Source: Paracoccus sp. (in: a-proteobacteria)
GTDB taxonomy: Bacteria > Pseudomonadota > Alphaproteobacteria > Rhodobacterales > Rhodobacteraceae
Assembly (NCBI GenBank): GCA_031178645.1
Contig: JAPSIP010000133.1
Coordinates: 1 to 5,297 of the forward strand
Length of the DNA stretch: 5,297 bases
Direction: 5' to 3'
The notes below the pieces were generated by a model. That model was not told the DNA's origin. It saw only the letters and a list, made by a program, of their open reading frames with translations, and ran no database searches. Of the stretch, positions 1 to 5,297 are shown piece after piece. The stretch's first letter is position 1, and every line of letters starts with the position of its first letter. The translations under genes were made by a program, and so were the position numbers.

Positions 1-515
1 CGCACCAGAAAGGCCATCAGCAGGTCGAACTCGGCCCCCGTCAGGTCGATATCGGCCCCCCCCGCGACAACCCGCCGCTGGTCGGGCAGCGCCCGGAAGC
101 CCGCGAACAGATAGCTGCCGGCAGGCTGCGGGGCTTCGTCGCCACCGCTGCGGCGCAGGACGGCGCGGATGCGGGCGGTCAGTTCGCGCGGGTTGAAGGG
201 CTTGCCCAGGTAATCGTCCGCGCCGATCTCCAGTCCGACGATGCGGTCCACGTCTTCCTTCAGGGCCGTCAGCAGGATCACCGGGATGCGCGGCCGCTGG
301 TCTTGCAGGCCCCGGCAGATCTCCAGCCCCGTGCCATCGGGCAGCATCACGTCCAGCACGATCAGGTCCGGCGGCGCATCCGCCACCCGCGCCAGGCATT
401 CGCGCCGGTCCTGCGCGGTCGTCACGCGGAACCCCTGCCCGCCCAGATAGCGGGCCAGAAGGCTGCGGATTTCGGCGTCATCATCGACGACAAGGATATG
501 CGGGCTGCCGGTCAT
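1..515 (-). CDS. OmpR/PhoB-family two-component response regulator, 3' part beyond the left edge
   Basis: This reading frame enters from the left edge and starts at an ATG at 515-513 on the minus strand, giving 171 complete codons. The N-terminal receiver domain (about residues 5-120) has the acidic pair D11/D12, the expected phosphoacceptor D55 in VLDVMLPDGTG, the switch threonine T83 in ILLTA, and K105 in the DDYLGKPF motif. A linker of about 15 residues follows. The beginning of an OmpR-type winged-helix DNA-binding domain is then visible (LTGAEFDLLMAFLV near residues 158-171). Family members are usually about 230-245 residues, so some 65-70 C-terminal residues lie outside. An AGGA Shine-Dalgarno (524-521) sits 5 bases before the ATG and supports this start. 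It should be a cytoplasmic transcription factor phosphorylated by a sensor kinase, which is not in the window and may lie beyond the left edge. It is divergent from macAB, so control of that operon is plausible but inferred. The exact orthologue is not assignable. Confidence 0.95.
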   Translation of the reverse strand, partial: MTGSPHILVVDDDAEIRSLLARYLGGQGFRVTTAQDRRECLARVADAPPDLIVLDVMLPDGTGLEICRGLQDQRPRIPVILLTALKEDVDRIVGLEIGADDYLGKPFNPRELTARIRAVLRRSGGDEAPQPAGSYLFAGFRALPDQRRVVAGGADIDLTGAEFDLLMAFLV

Positions 516-619
516 GTTGGTCCTGATCGCCTTTCTGCCACCCGGTATATAGGGGGTGCGCCGCCCCCCCTGCCCGCATTTTTGCAACCGAACGTTTCCG
601 TCCTGCCCTTGGCAATGTT

Positions 620-631
620 GATTTACAAATC
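620..631. repeat. Short palindrome GATTT-AC-AAATC in the divergent region, possible operator
   Basis: Two perfect 5-base inverted arms (620-624 and 627-631) flank a 2-base centre. They lie inside the only AT-rich patch of a very GC-rich intergenic region, about 90 bases before the macA start. Such a site could bind a dimeric regulator. OmpR-family proteins more often use direct repeats, so a link to the adjacent regulator is not established. Five-base arms can occur by chance. Confidence 0.3.
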
Positions 632-657
632 TGGTCCGCCGCGTCGTAGCGGCCCCA

Positions 658-718
658 TTGGATCCCGGCCTGCCGGCGCTATCTACTGATGGGGAAGATC
701 GGCTGGATCGGGGATCAA
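658..718 (+). promoter_or_regulatory. Possible long-range stem covering the macA ribosome binding site
   Basis: The segment TTGGATCCC at 658-666 can pair with GGGATCAA at 711-718 if G660 is bulged, giving about 8 base pairs across a 44-base loop. The right arm includes the purine-rich GGGGA at 710-714, the only Shine-Dalgarno-like element before the macA ATG at 723. If it forms in the mRNA it would mask ribosome access. The pairing is read by eye, has a long loop, and may be fortuitous. Confidence 0.2.
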
Positions 719-722
719 CGGG

Positions 723-1937
723 ATGCGCTTTGGGTTTCGTCACGGCGTGGCGGCATTCGCGGTCTGCGGCGCGCTTGCGGCGGGGGCCGCGGCGCTTGGC
801 GTCGGGCAATCCCAAGGCAGCGACGGATCGCAGGTGCTGACCATCCCCGTCGCGCGCGGCGATATCGAGGTGACGGTGCTGGCCCAGGGCACGATCAAGC
901 CCCGCAACCTGGTGGCGGTCGGCGCGCAGGCATCAGGGCGGATCACCACCATCGCGGTCGAACTGGGCCAGACCGTCCAGCAGGGCGACCTGATCGCCGA
1001 GATCGATTCCGTCAACCAGCGGAACGCGCTGAAATCCGCAGAATCGGATCTGGCCGTCGCCCGCGCCCAGCGGGTCGAGCGCGAAGCGACGCTGGATCTG
1101 GCGCTGCGGACGCTGGACCGGCTGGAAAAGCTGCAAAGCTCGAACCTGACCCTGCAGAACGAATATGACACCGCCGTGTCGAATGTCGCGGTGGCCCGCG
1201 CCCAGATCGACGCGCTTGACGCCCAGATCGCCCAGGCCGAAGTCGCGATCCAGACGGCCGAGGCGAACCTGGCCTATACCCGCATCACCGCACCCGCCGA
1301 CGGCACCGTTCTGGCGATCACTGCACAGCAGGGCCAGACAGTGAACGCCGCGCAATCCGCCCCGACCATCGTCGTGCTGGGCGACCTGACGCAGATGGAG
1401 GTCTTTGCCCAGATTTCCGAGGCTGATATCGGACGGGTCGAGCCCGGCCAGAAGGTCTGGTTCACCACCTTGGGCGCGCCTGACCGCCGATACGACGCGG
1501 TGCTGGAAGCCGTGGCCCCGGCCCCCGAATCCATCGTGAACGATCCCAGCCTTGGCGGCGGCACCGGATCGGGCAGCACGGCGTCCGAAGCCATCTATTA
1601 CAACGGCCGGTTTTCCGTGCCCAACCCCGACGGCCGGTTGCGCACCTACATGACGGCCGAGGTTCACATCGTCATGGGCCAGGCGCAGGACGTGCTGACG
1701 GTGCCCTCGATCGCGCTTGGCGCGCCGGGGCCGGACGGGCTTTACCGGTTGCAGGTGCAGGGCAGCGACGGTTCGCTTCAGGAACGCGCGGTCAGCGTGG
1801 GGCTGAACGACAAGGTCATGGCCGAGATCACCGAGGGCCTGCAGGAAGGCGAGCAGATCGTCACCGGCAGCGGCGCGGCCCAGGGCGGGCCATCAGGCCG
1901 CAACCCCCTAAGCGGGATGCGCGGGATGCGGGGCTGA
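723..1937 (+). CDS. macA: MacA-type periplasmic adaptor (membrane fusion protein) of an ABC efflux pump
   Basis: This 404-residue protein is slightly longer than E. coli MacA (371). An N-terminal hydrophobic segment (about residues 8-28) should anchor it in the inner membrane. The order fits the HlyD/RND adaptor family: a first lipoyl half (about 62-95, with SGRITTIAVELGQTVQQGD), an alpha-helical coiled-coil hairpin rich in Ala, Gln and Glu (about 97-182), and a second lipoyl half (about 185-215, with ITAPADGTVL and QQGQTVNAAQSAP). A beta-barrel (about 218-320) follows, with ISEADIGRVEPGQKVWF and RFSVPNPDGRLRTYMTAEV, then a membrane-proximal domain. These blocks match MacA rather than RND-pump adaptors. 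A Gly/Ser-rich loop lies at about 275-288 and the C-terminus is Gly/Arg-rich. The ATG at 723 is preceded by a modest GGGGA (710-714). No alternative in-frame ATG, GTG or TTG exists back to the upstream stop at 687-689. By family knowledge it bridges MacB to a TolC-like outer-membrane channel and stimulates MacB ATPase activity. The exported substrate cannot be told from sequence. Confidence 0.93.
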   Translation: MRFGFRHGVAAFAVCGALAAGAAALGVGQSQGSDGSQVLTIPVARGDIEVTVLAQGTIKPRNLVAVGAQASGRITTIAVELGQTVQQGDLIAEIDSVNQRNALKSAESDLAVARAQRVEREATLDLALRTLDRLEKLQSSNLTLQNEYDTAVSNVAVARAQIDALDAQIAQAEVAIQTAEANLAYTRITAPADGTVLAITAQQGQTVNAAQSAPTIVVLGDLTQMEVFAQISEADIGRVEPGQKVWFTTLGAPDRRYDAVLEAVAPAPESIVNDPSLGGGTGSGSTASEAIYYNGRFSVPNPDGRLRTYMTAEVHIVMGQAQDVLTVPSIALGAPGPDGLYRLQVQGSDGSLQERAVSVGLNDKVMAEITEGLQEGEQIVTGSGAAQGGPSGRNPLSGMRGMRG

Positions 1938-1940
1938 TCC

Positions 1941-3887
1941 GTGGACGGCCAGCCGATCATCCAGCTTGCAGGCATCGGCCGCAGCTACGCCCAGGGCGAG
2001 GGCAGCCTGACCGTGTTGCGCGACGTGGACCTGGCGATAATGCCCGGCGAATATGTGGCGATCATCGGCGCGTCGGGGTCGGGCAAGACTACGCTGATGA
2101 ACATCCTGGGCTGCCTCGACCGGCCCAGCACCGGAACGTACCGTTTTGCGGGCCAGGACATCGGCAGCTTCGACAATACCCAACTGGCCGCGCTGCGGCG
2201 CGAAAGCTTCGGCTTCATCTTCCAGCGATACCACCTGCTGCCGGAACTGACCGCCCTTGGCAATGTCGAGATCCCGGCCGTCTATCGCGGCGAGGCGGCA
2301 TCGGACCGCCGGGCGCGGGCGGCGCGACTGCTGGACCGGCTGGGCATGGGCGCGCGGCTGGGGCATCGCCCGGCGGCCTTGTCGGGGGGCCAGCGGCAGC
2401 GCGTGTCCATCGCCCGCGCGCTGATGAACGACGCCAGCGTGATCCTGGCCGATGAGCCCACCGGCGCGCTCGACAGCCGCAGCGGCGAGGAGGTGCTGTC
2501 CATCCTGGACGAGCTGAACGCCGACGGTCGCACCATCATCGTCGTGACCCACGACCCTAAGGTCGCCGCCCGCGCCCGCCGCATCATCGAGATCAGCGAC
2601 GGCCGCATCATCGGCGACCGCCAAAACCAGCCCGCCCCCGTCGCGGCGTCCCGCACGCCCGCCGCGAAGCCCGCCCCCGCCCTGCCCGGCAGCGCCTTCT
2701 GGGAGGCGCTGCGCATGGCCGTGGTGTCGATGCGCGCCCACAAGCTGCGCAGCTTCCTGACCATGCTGGGCATCATCATCGGCATCGCATCCGTCGTGTC
2801 CGTGGTGGCGCTTGGCGAAGGGTCGCGCCAGCAGGTGCTGGCCAATATCTCGTCGCTGGGCACCAACACGCTGGAGGTCTTTCCGGGCCGCGACTTCGGC
2901 GACATGCGGTCAGGCCGCATCAAGACCCTGGTCGCTTCCGACGCCGAGGCGCTTGGCCGCCTGCCCTTTGTCGCGGCGGCGACGCCCGGCACCTCGACCA
3001 CCGCCACCGTGCGCTTTGGCGCGGCCGAGGCCAATGCCCAGATCAGCGGCGTCGGTGGCGATTATTTTGCCGTAACGGGGTCGCAGATCATCGCCGGGCG
3101 CAGCTTCGAGGCATCCGCGGTCAGCCGCATGGCGCAAGAGGTGGTGATCGACACCAACACCCGTGACAGCCTGTTCGGGGGCCGCGACGACAGTGGCGTG
3201 GGCCAAGTGATCTATGCAGGCAATGCCATGTTGCGTGTGATCGGCGTAGCCGAAATTGCCTCGCGCGGGCCCGGCGCCAGCCAAACGCTGCGGCTTTACG
3301 CGCCCTATACCACCGTGCAGGCGCGCTATCTGGGGACCACCACGCTGTCCAGCCTGACGCTGCGGATCGCGGATGATGCCGACATGGCCGCGGCCGAGGC
3401 CGCCGTGACCGAGTTCCTGACCCAGCGGCACGGGACCAAGGACTTCTTCATCGTCAACACCGACCAGATCCGCCAGACCATCACCAGCACGACCGGTGCG
3501 CTGACGCTGCTGATCTCGGCCATCGCAGTGATCTCGCTGGTGGTCGGGGGCATCGGGGTCATGAACATCATGCTGGTGTCGGTCACCGAACGGGTGTCGG
3601 AAATCGGCCTGCGCATGGCCGTGGGCGCGCGGCGCAGCGACATCCTGCAGCAGTTCCTGATCGAGGCCGTGCTGGTCTGCATGATCGGCGGCCTGCTGGG
3701 CATCGCGGCTGCGCTTGGCTTCAACCTGCTGTTCGACCGGCTGTCCACCAGCTTCACGATGATCCAGTCGCCCTGGGCGATGATCGCGGCCTTGGTCAGC
3801 TCGACCCTGATCGGGATCACCTTCGGCTTCCTGCCGGCACGCAATGCCTCGCGCATGGATCCAGTGGCTGCGCTGTCCAGGGGGTGA
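1941..3887 (+). CDS. macB: MacB-type ABC transporter, fused ATPase and permease
   Basis: This 648-residue protein matches the usual length of MacB. The N-terminal nucleotide-binding domain (about 5-225) is complete: Walker A GASGSGKTT (43-51, K49), Q-loop Q95, signature LSGGQ (147-151), Walker B VILADE (167-172), D-loop D178 and H-loop H204. A Pro/Ala-rich linker (about 228-250) leads to a first membrane helix (about 270-292), a large periplasmic domain (about 293-515), then three helices at about 518-547, 572-598 and 612-632. This is the MacB type VII exporter fold. The start is a GTG three bases after the macA stop, with GGGG at 1930-1933 as a possible ribosome site, implying one transcript and probably coupled translation. 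By family knowledge the dimer acts as a mechanotransmitter, using ATP in the cytoplasm to drive efflux of periplasmic substrates (macrolides, lipopeptides or haem-related molecules in studied cases) through MacA and TolC. No TolC gene is in the window. All catalytic residues are present, so it is probably functional. Confidence 0.95.
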   Translation: MDGQPIIQLAGIGRSYAQGEGSLTVLRDVDLAIMPGEYVAIIGASGSGKTTLMNILGCLDRPSTGTYRFAGQDIGSFDNTQLAALRRESFGFIFQRYHLLPELTALGNVEIPAVYRGEAASDRRARAARLLDRLGMGARLGHRPAALSGGQRQRVSIARALMNDASVILADEPTGALDSRSGEEVLSILDELNADGRTIIVVTHDPKVAARARRIIEISDGRIIGDRQNQPAPVAASRTPAAKPAPALPGSAFWEALRMAVVSMRAHKLRSFLTMLGIIIGIASVVSVVALGEGSRQQVLANISSLGTNTLEVFPGRDFGDMRSGRIKTLVASDAEALGRLPFVAAATPGTSTTATVRFGAAEANAQISGVGGDYFAVTGSQIIAGRSFEASAVSRMAQEVVIDTNTRDSLFGGRDDSGVGQVIYAGNAMLRVIGVAEIASRGPGASQTLRLYAPYTTVQARYLGTTTLSSLTLRIADDADMAAAEAAVTEFLTQRHGTKDFFIVNTDQIRQTITSTTGALTLLISAIAVISLVVGGIGVMNIMLVSVTERVSEIGLRMAVGARRSDILQQFLIEAVLVCMIGGLLGIAAALGFNLLFDRLSTSFTMIQSPWAMIAALVSSTLIGITFGFLPARNASRMDPVAALSRG

Positions 3888-3978
3888 CACCGCAGCGTCG
3901 AAATGCGCGCGTCGTGAAAATTGGCTGAAAAAGCCGTTGTGTCCCCCGGACAAGCTGCGCAAAGTCTGTTCAGCACGA

Positions 3979-3996
3979 CGGCGCCCCGAAGCGCCG
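3979..3996 (+). promoter_or_regulatory. Hairpin in the tctC leader
   Basis: CGGCGC (3979-3984) and GCGCCG (3991-3996) form a perfect 6-bp GC-only stem with a 6-base loop, ending 11 bases before the tctC Shine-Dalgarno. There is no T-run after it, so it does not look like an intrinsic terminator. It may be a structured leader element or simply a product of high GC content. Confidence 0.3.
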
Positions 3997-4007
3997 CACA
4001 GCAGTCT

Positions 4008-4014
4008 GGGAGGA
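4008..4014 (+). promoter_or_regulatory. Strong Shine-Dalgarno that fixes the tctC start
   Basis: GGGAGGA lies 3 bases before the ATG at 4018-4020, with the GGAGG core 4 bases away. It is the best ribosome binding site in the window. The open frame continues upstream to an ATG at 3844 inside macB, but this site and the signal peptide that begins at 4018 select 4018 as the true start. Confidence 0.85.
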
Positions 4015-4017
4015 CAC

Positions 4018-4992
4018 ATGAAACTGACGAAGCTGATGGCGGGCCTTGCGGCCGCCACCATCCTGTCTGCGCCTGCCTTTGCGCAGGGCTATCCCGAACG
4101 CCAGATCACGATGGTCGTGCCGTTTTCGGCCGGCGGTCCCACCGATACCGTCGCCCGCCTGGTGGCCGAACGGATGTCGGCCGATCTGGGCCAGCAGATC
4201 GTGATCGAAAACGTGGGCGGCGCCGGCGGCACGCTGGGCGCAGGCAATGTCGCCAAGGCGGAAGCCGACGGCTATACGGTGCTGCTGCATCATATCGGCA
4301 TGGCAACGTCCGACACGCTGTATCGCAACCTGCCTTACGAAACGCTGGACGCGTTCGAATATGTGGGCCTCGTGACCGAGGTGCCGATGGTCGTGACGGC
4401 GCGGCAGGATTTCGAACCCGCCGACTTTCCGGCCTTCATCGAATACGTCAAGGCCAATGCCGACAGCCTGACGCTGGCCAATGCGGGCATCGGCGCGGCC
4501 AGCCACCTGTGCGGAATGCTGCTGATGCAGTCCTTGGAAGCGCCGCTGGTCACAGTCCCCTACAAGGGCACCGGCCCCGCGATGACCGACCTTCTGGGCG
4601 GCCAAGTCGACATCATGTGCGACCAGACCACCAATACCACCCAGCAGATCAAGGGCGGCACCATCAAGGCCTATGCCGTGACCACGCCCGAACGGCTGGA
4701 TCTGTTCCCCGACCTGCCCACCGCCACCGAAAGCGGGTTGGAAACGATGCAGTTCGGCATCTGGCACGGCATCTATACGCCCAAGGGCACCCCGGCCGAG
4801 GTGAACCAGCGTTTGTCGGAATCGCTGCAGAAGGCGCTTGCCGACGAAGGCGTGGCCAAGGCCATGGCGGACCTCGGCACCTCGCCCTCGCCGGCCGAGG
4901 ACGCCACGCCCGAGGCGCTGAAGGCCAAGCTGGAATCCGAGATCGCCCGCTGGAAGCCGGTGATCGAGGCCGCGGGCATCTACGCCGACTGA
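4018..4992 (+). CDS. tctC: TctC/Bug-family periplasmic solute-binding protein of a tripartite tricarboxylate transporter
   Basis: This protein has 324 residues, normal for the family (about 310-330). A classic Sec signal peptide opens it (MKLTKLMAG, then a hydrophobic core) with likely cleavage after AFA at residue 22, so the mature protein is periplasmic. Family landmarks are VVPFSAGGPTDTVAR (33-47), the first ligand-binding loop, then IENVGGAGGTLGA (63-75). YKGTGPAMTDLLGGQVD (182-198) and the segment around AYAVTTPERLDLFPDLPT (218-235) follow. Bug proteins are Venus-flytrap receptors that usually bind small carboxylates through main-chain and water contacts, so the ligand cannot be named. 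Two cysteines, C165 and C201, are the only ones in the protein and could pair. It is first in an operon with the TctB-like gene 55 bases downstream, which supports a transporter role rather than an orphan receptor. The symbol denotes the family; citrate specificity is not implied. Confidence 0.93.
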   Translation: MKLTKLMAGLAAATILSAPAFAQGYPERQITMVVPFSAGGPTDTVARLVAERMSADLGQQIVIENVGGAGGTLGAGNVAKAEADGYTVLLHHIGMATSDTLYRNLPYETLDAFEYVGLVTEVPMVVTARQDFEPADFPAFIEYVKANADSLTLANAGIGAASHLCGMLLMQSLEAPLVTVPYKGTGPAMTDLLGGQVDIMCDQTTNTTQQIKGGTIKAYAVTTPERLDLFPDLPTATESGLETMQFGIWHGIYTPKGTPAEVNQRLSESLQKALADEGVAKAMADLGTSPSPAEDATPEALKAKLESEIARWKPVIEAAGIYAD

Positions 4993-4999
4993 CCAAGCG

Positions 5000-5024
5000 C
5001 CCGCCGCCATGCCTTGGCGGCGGG
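5000..5024 (+). terminator. GC-rich intercistronic hairpin between tctC and tctB (terminator-like or RNA-stabilising)
   Basis: Bases 5000-5009 and 5015-5024 are perfect inverted complements: a 10-bp stem with a 5-base loop TGCCT, extendable by one G-U pair (4999/5025). It starts 8 bases after the tctC stop codon and ends 23 bases before the tctB ATG. Only two T bases follow, so it lacks the U-tract of a full intrinsic terminator and is more likely a partial terminator or a barrier to 3' exonucleases. By established analogy, hairpins after binding-protein genes often raise their mRNA level above that of the downstream membrane genes. That role is inferred here. Confidence 0.6.
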
Positions 5025-5047
5025 TTCACCTGACATGTGGGGGAACC

Positions 5048-5297
5048 ATGTCCACGAAACCGAATGACGGCACGGATATCGCCGCAGGCCTTTTTTTCAT
5101 GGCCATTGCAGGTTTTTTCGCCTGGCAAGGGCTTAGCCTGGACATGGGAACTTCGACGCGGATGGGGCCAGGATATTTCCCGATGGTCCTGTCCGGCCTT
5201 CTCTTCATCCTGGGGGCGGTGATCCTGTTCAAGGCCTTCGGGCGGCCCGACGACGAACCCATCGGCCGCTTCGCCTGGCGGGGGATCCTGTTCATCC
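5048..5297 (+). CDS. tctB: TctB-family small membrane subunit of the TTT transporter, 3' part beyond the right edge
   Basis: An ATG at 5048 preceded by GGGGGAA (5039-5045) opens a frame that runs off the right edge after 83 codons. The visible part has a short polar N-terminus, a first hydrophobic helix (about residues 11-30, AAGLFFMAIAGFFAWQGL), then a loop with RMGPGYFP (38-45). A second helix follows (about 46-63), then a polar stretch RPDDEPIGR, and the start of a third helix (from about 76). The RMGPGYFP block followed by a helix is characteristic of the TctB family, whose members are about 140-170 residues with four predicted helices, so roughly half is present. TctB is the poorly conserved small subunit that partners the large TctA permease in the inner membrane. 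TctA would be expected directly downstream. Codons 15-17 contain a run of seven T (5091-5097), a little unusual in this GC-rich DNA, but the frame reads through it normally. Confidence 0.88.
   Translation, partial: MSTKPNDGTDIAAGLFFMAIAGFFAWQGLSLDMGTSTRMGPGYFPMVLSGLLFILGAVILFKAFGRPDDEPIGRFAWRGILFI

Larger units (their letters stand above)
516..722. promoter_or_regulatory. Divergent intergenic region between the response regulator and macA
   Basis: This 207-base spacer separates two start codons pointing away from each other, so it must hold the promoter for each side unless one is transcribed from further away. Visible contents are a TATATA run at 546-551 that could be a -10 element for the minus-strand gene, a run of seven C at 564-570, and an AT-rich patch at about 609-632 with a TTGGCA (609-614) resembling a -35 box. 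I found no convincing -35/-10 pair at 16-18 base spacing on either strand, so individual promoter boxes are not called. No small gene with a credible start and ribosome binding site is apparent in it. Confidence 0.6.
3888..4017 (+). promoter_or_regulatory. Spacer between macB and tctC, expected to hold the TTT operon promoter
   Basis: This 130-base region follows the macB stop and precedes a functionally unrelated operon on the same strand. It is expected to carry the tctC promoter, and perhaps the end of the macAB transcript. It is less GC-rich around 3910-3970, with stretches such as GTGAAAATTGG. TTGTGT (3937-3942) and CAAAGT (3960-3965) have 17-base spacing but match the sigma-70 consensus poorly, so no promoter is called firmly. 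A small GGCT-GAAAA-AGCC hairpin (3923-3935) is present. No T-run follows either hairpin here, so no classical intrinsic terminator for macB is visible. Confidence 0.45.

Noticed and set aside
1..515. Idea that the response regulator is TctD, controlling the TTT operon
   Set aside because: TctD is also of the OmpR family, but here the gene is 3.5 kb from tctC and divergent from macA, so position gives no support.
588..600. AACGTT-centred near-palindrome in the divergent spacer
   Set aside because: Only the six central bases are self-complementary and the flanks mismatch, so it is not distinguishable from chance.
241..689. Plus-strand open frames across the response regulator (241-450, 303-689)
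   Set aside because: They are antisense to a response regulator with all its conserved motifs and have arginine/proline-rich translations without domains.
689..1168. Plus-strand frame from an ATG at 689 overlapping macA
   Set aside because: It is out of frame with the MacA protein and gives a low-complexity Arg/Gly/Ala translation.
933..1667. Long minus-strand open frame opposite macA, and similar ones opposite macB (1908-2741, 2282-3034, 2910-4061) and tctC (3970-5010)
   Set aside because: They lie opposite well-supported genes. Their His/Gly/Arg/Ala-rich translations match no family I recognise, as expected for shadow frames in high-GC DNA.
3844..4017. Upstream extension of the tctC frame to an ATG inside macB
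   Set aside because: The extension has no family similarity and would bury the signal peptide. The strong Shine-Dalgarno at 4008-4014 points to 4018.
5081..5097. GCC-GCA-GGC followed by seven T, resembling a terminator
   Set aside because: The stem is only 3 bp and it lies inside the tctB coding frame, where the T-run encodes Leu-Phe-Phe of the first membrane helix.

Overview
The window looks like a chromosomal segment of a high-GC alphaproteobacterium. The protein style and the strong G/C third-position bias suggest Rhodobacterales, perhaps Paracoccus-like. That placement is an impression from the sequence, not a computed one. I see no mobile element, CRISPR array, RNA gene or clear sign of recent transfer. 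All five coding regions belong to recognisable families, and two run off the window edges.

Layout. (1) Positions 1-515, minus strand: the first 171 codons of an OmpR/PhoB-type response regulator, with the rest beyond the left edge. (2) 516-722: a divergent intergenic region with a small AT-rich patch holding a short palindrome. (3) 723-3887, plus strand: a tight two-gene operon encoding a MacA-type periplasmic adaptor and a MacB-type ABC transporter. macB starts at a GTG three bases after the macA stop. (4) 3888-4017: a 130-base spacer with short hairpins and a strong ribosome binding site. (5) 4018 to the right edge, plus strand: the start of a tripartite tricarboxylate transporter (TTT) operon. 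It has a complete TctC/Bug-type solute-binding protein, a 10-bp GC-rich hairpin, then the first half of a TctB-type small membrane subunit. The large TctA subunit would be expected just downstream.

How the genes may work together. MacA and MacB should form the inner-membrane and periplasmic parts of a tripartite efflux pump. No outer-membrane TolC-like gene lies in the window, so that partner must be encoded elsewhere. The divergent response regulator is the natural candidate to control macAB, but this rests only on gene order. The TTT operon is functionally separate: TctC would capture a small carboxylate in the periplasm and deliver it to the TctAB membrane complex. The hairpin after tctC is the clearest non-coding structure here and could give more binding-protein mRNA than membrane-subunit mRNA.

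I did not find a previously undescribed system. The findings are modest regulatory and structural points.
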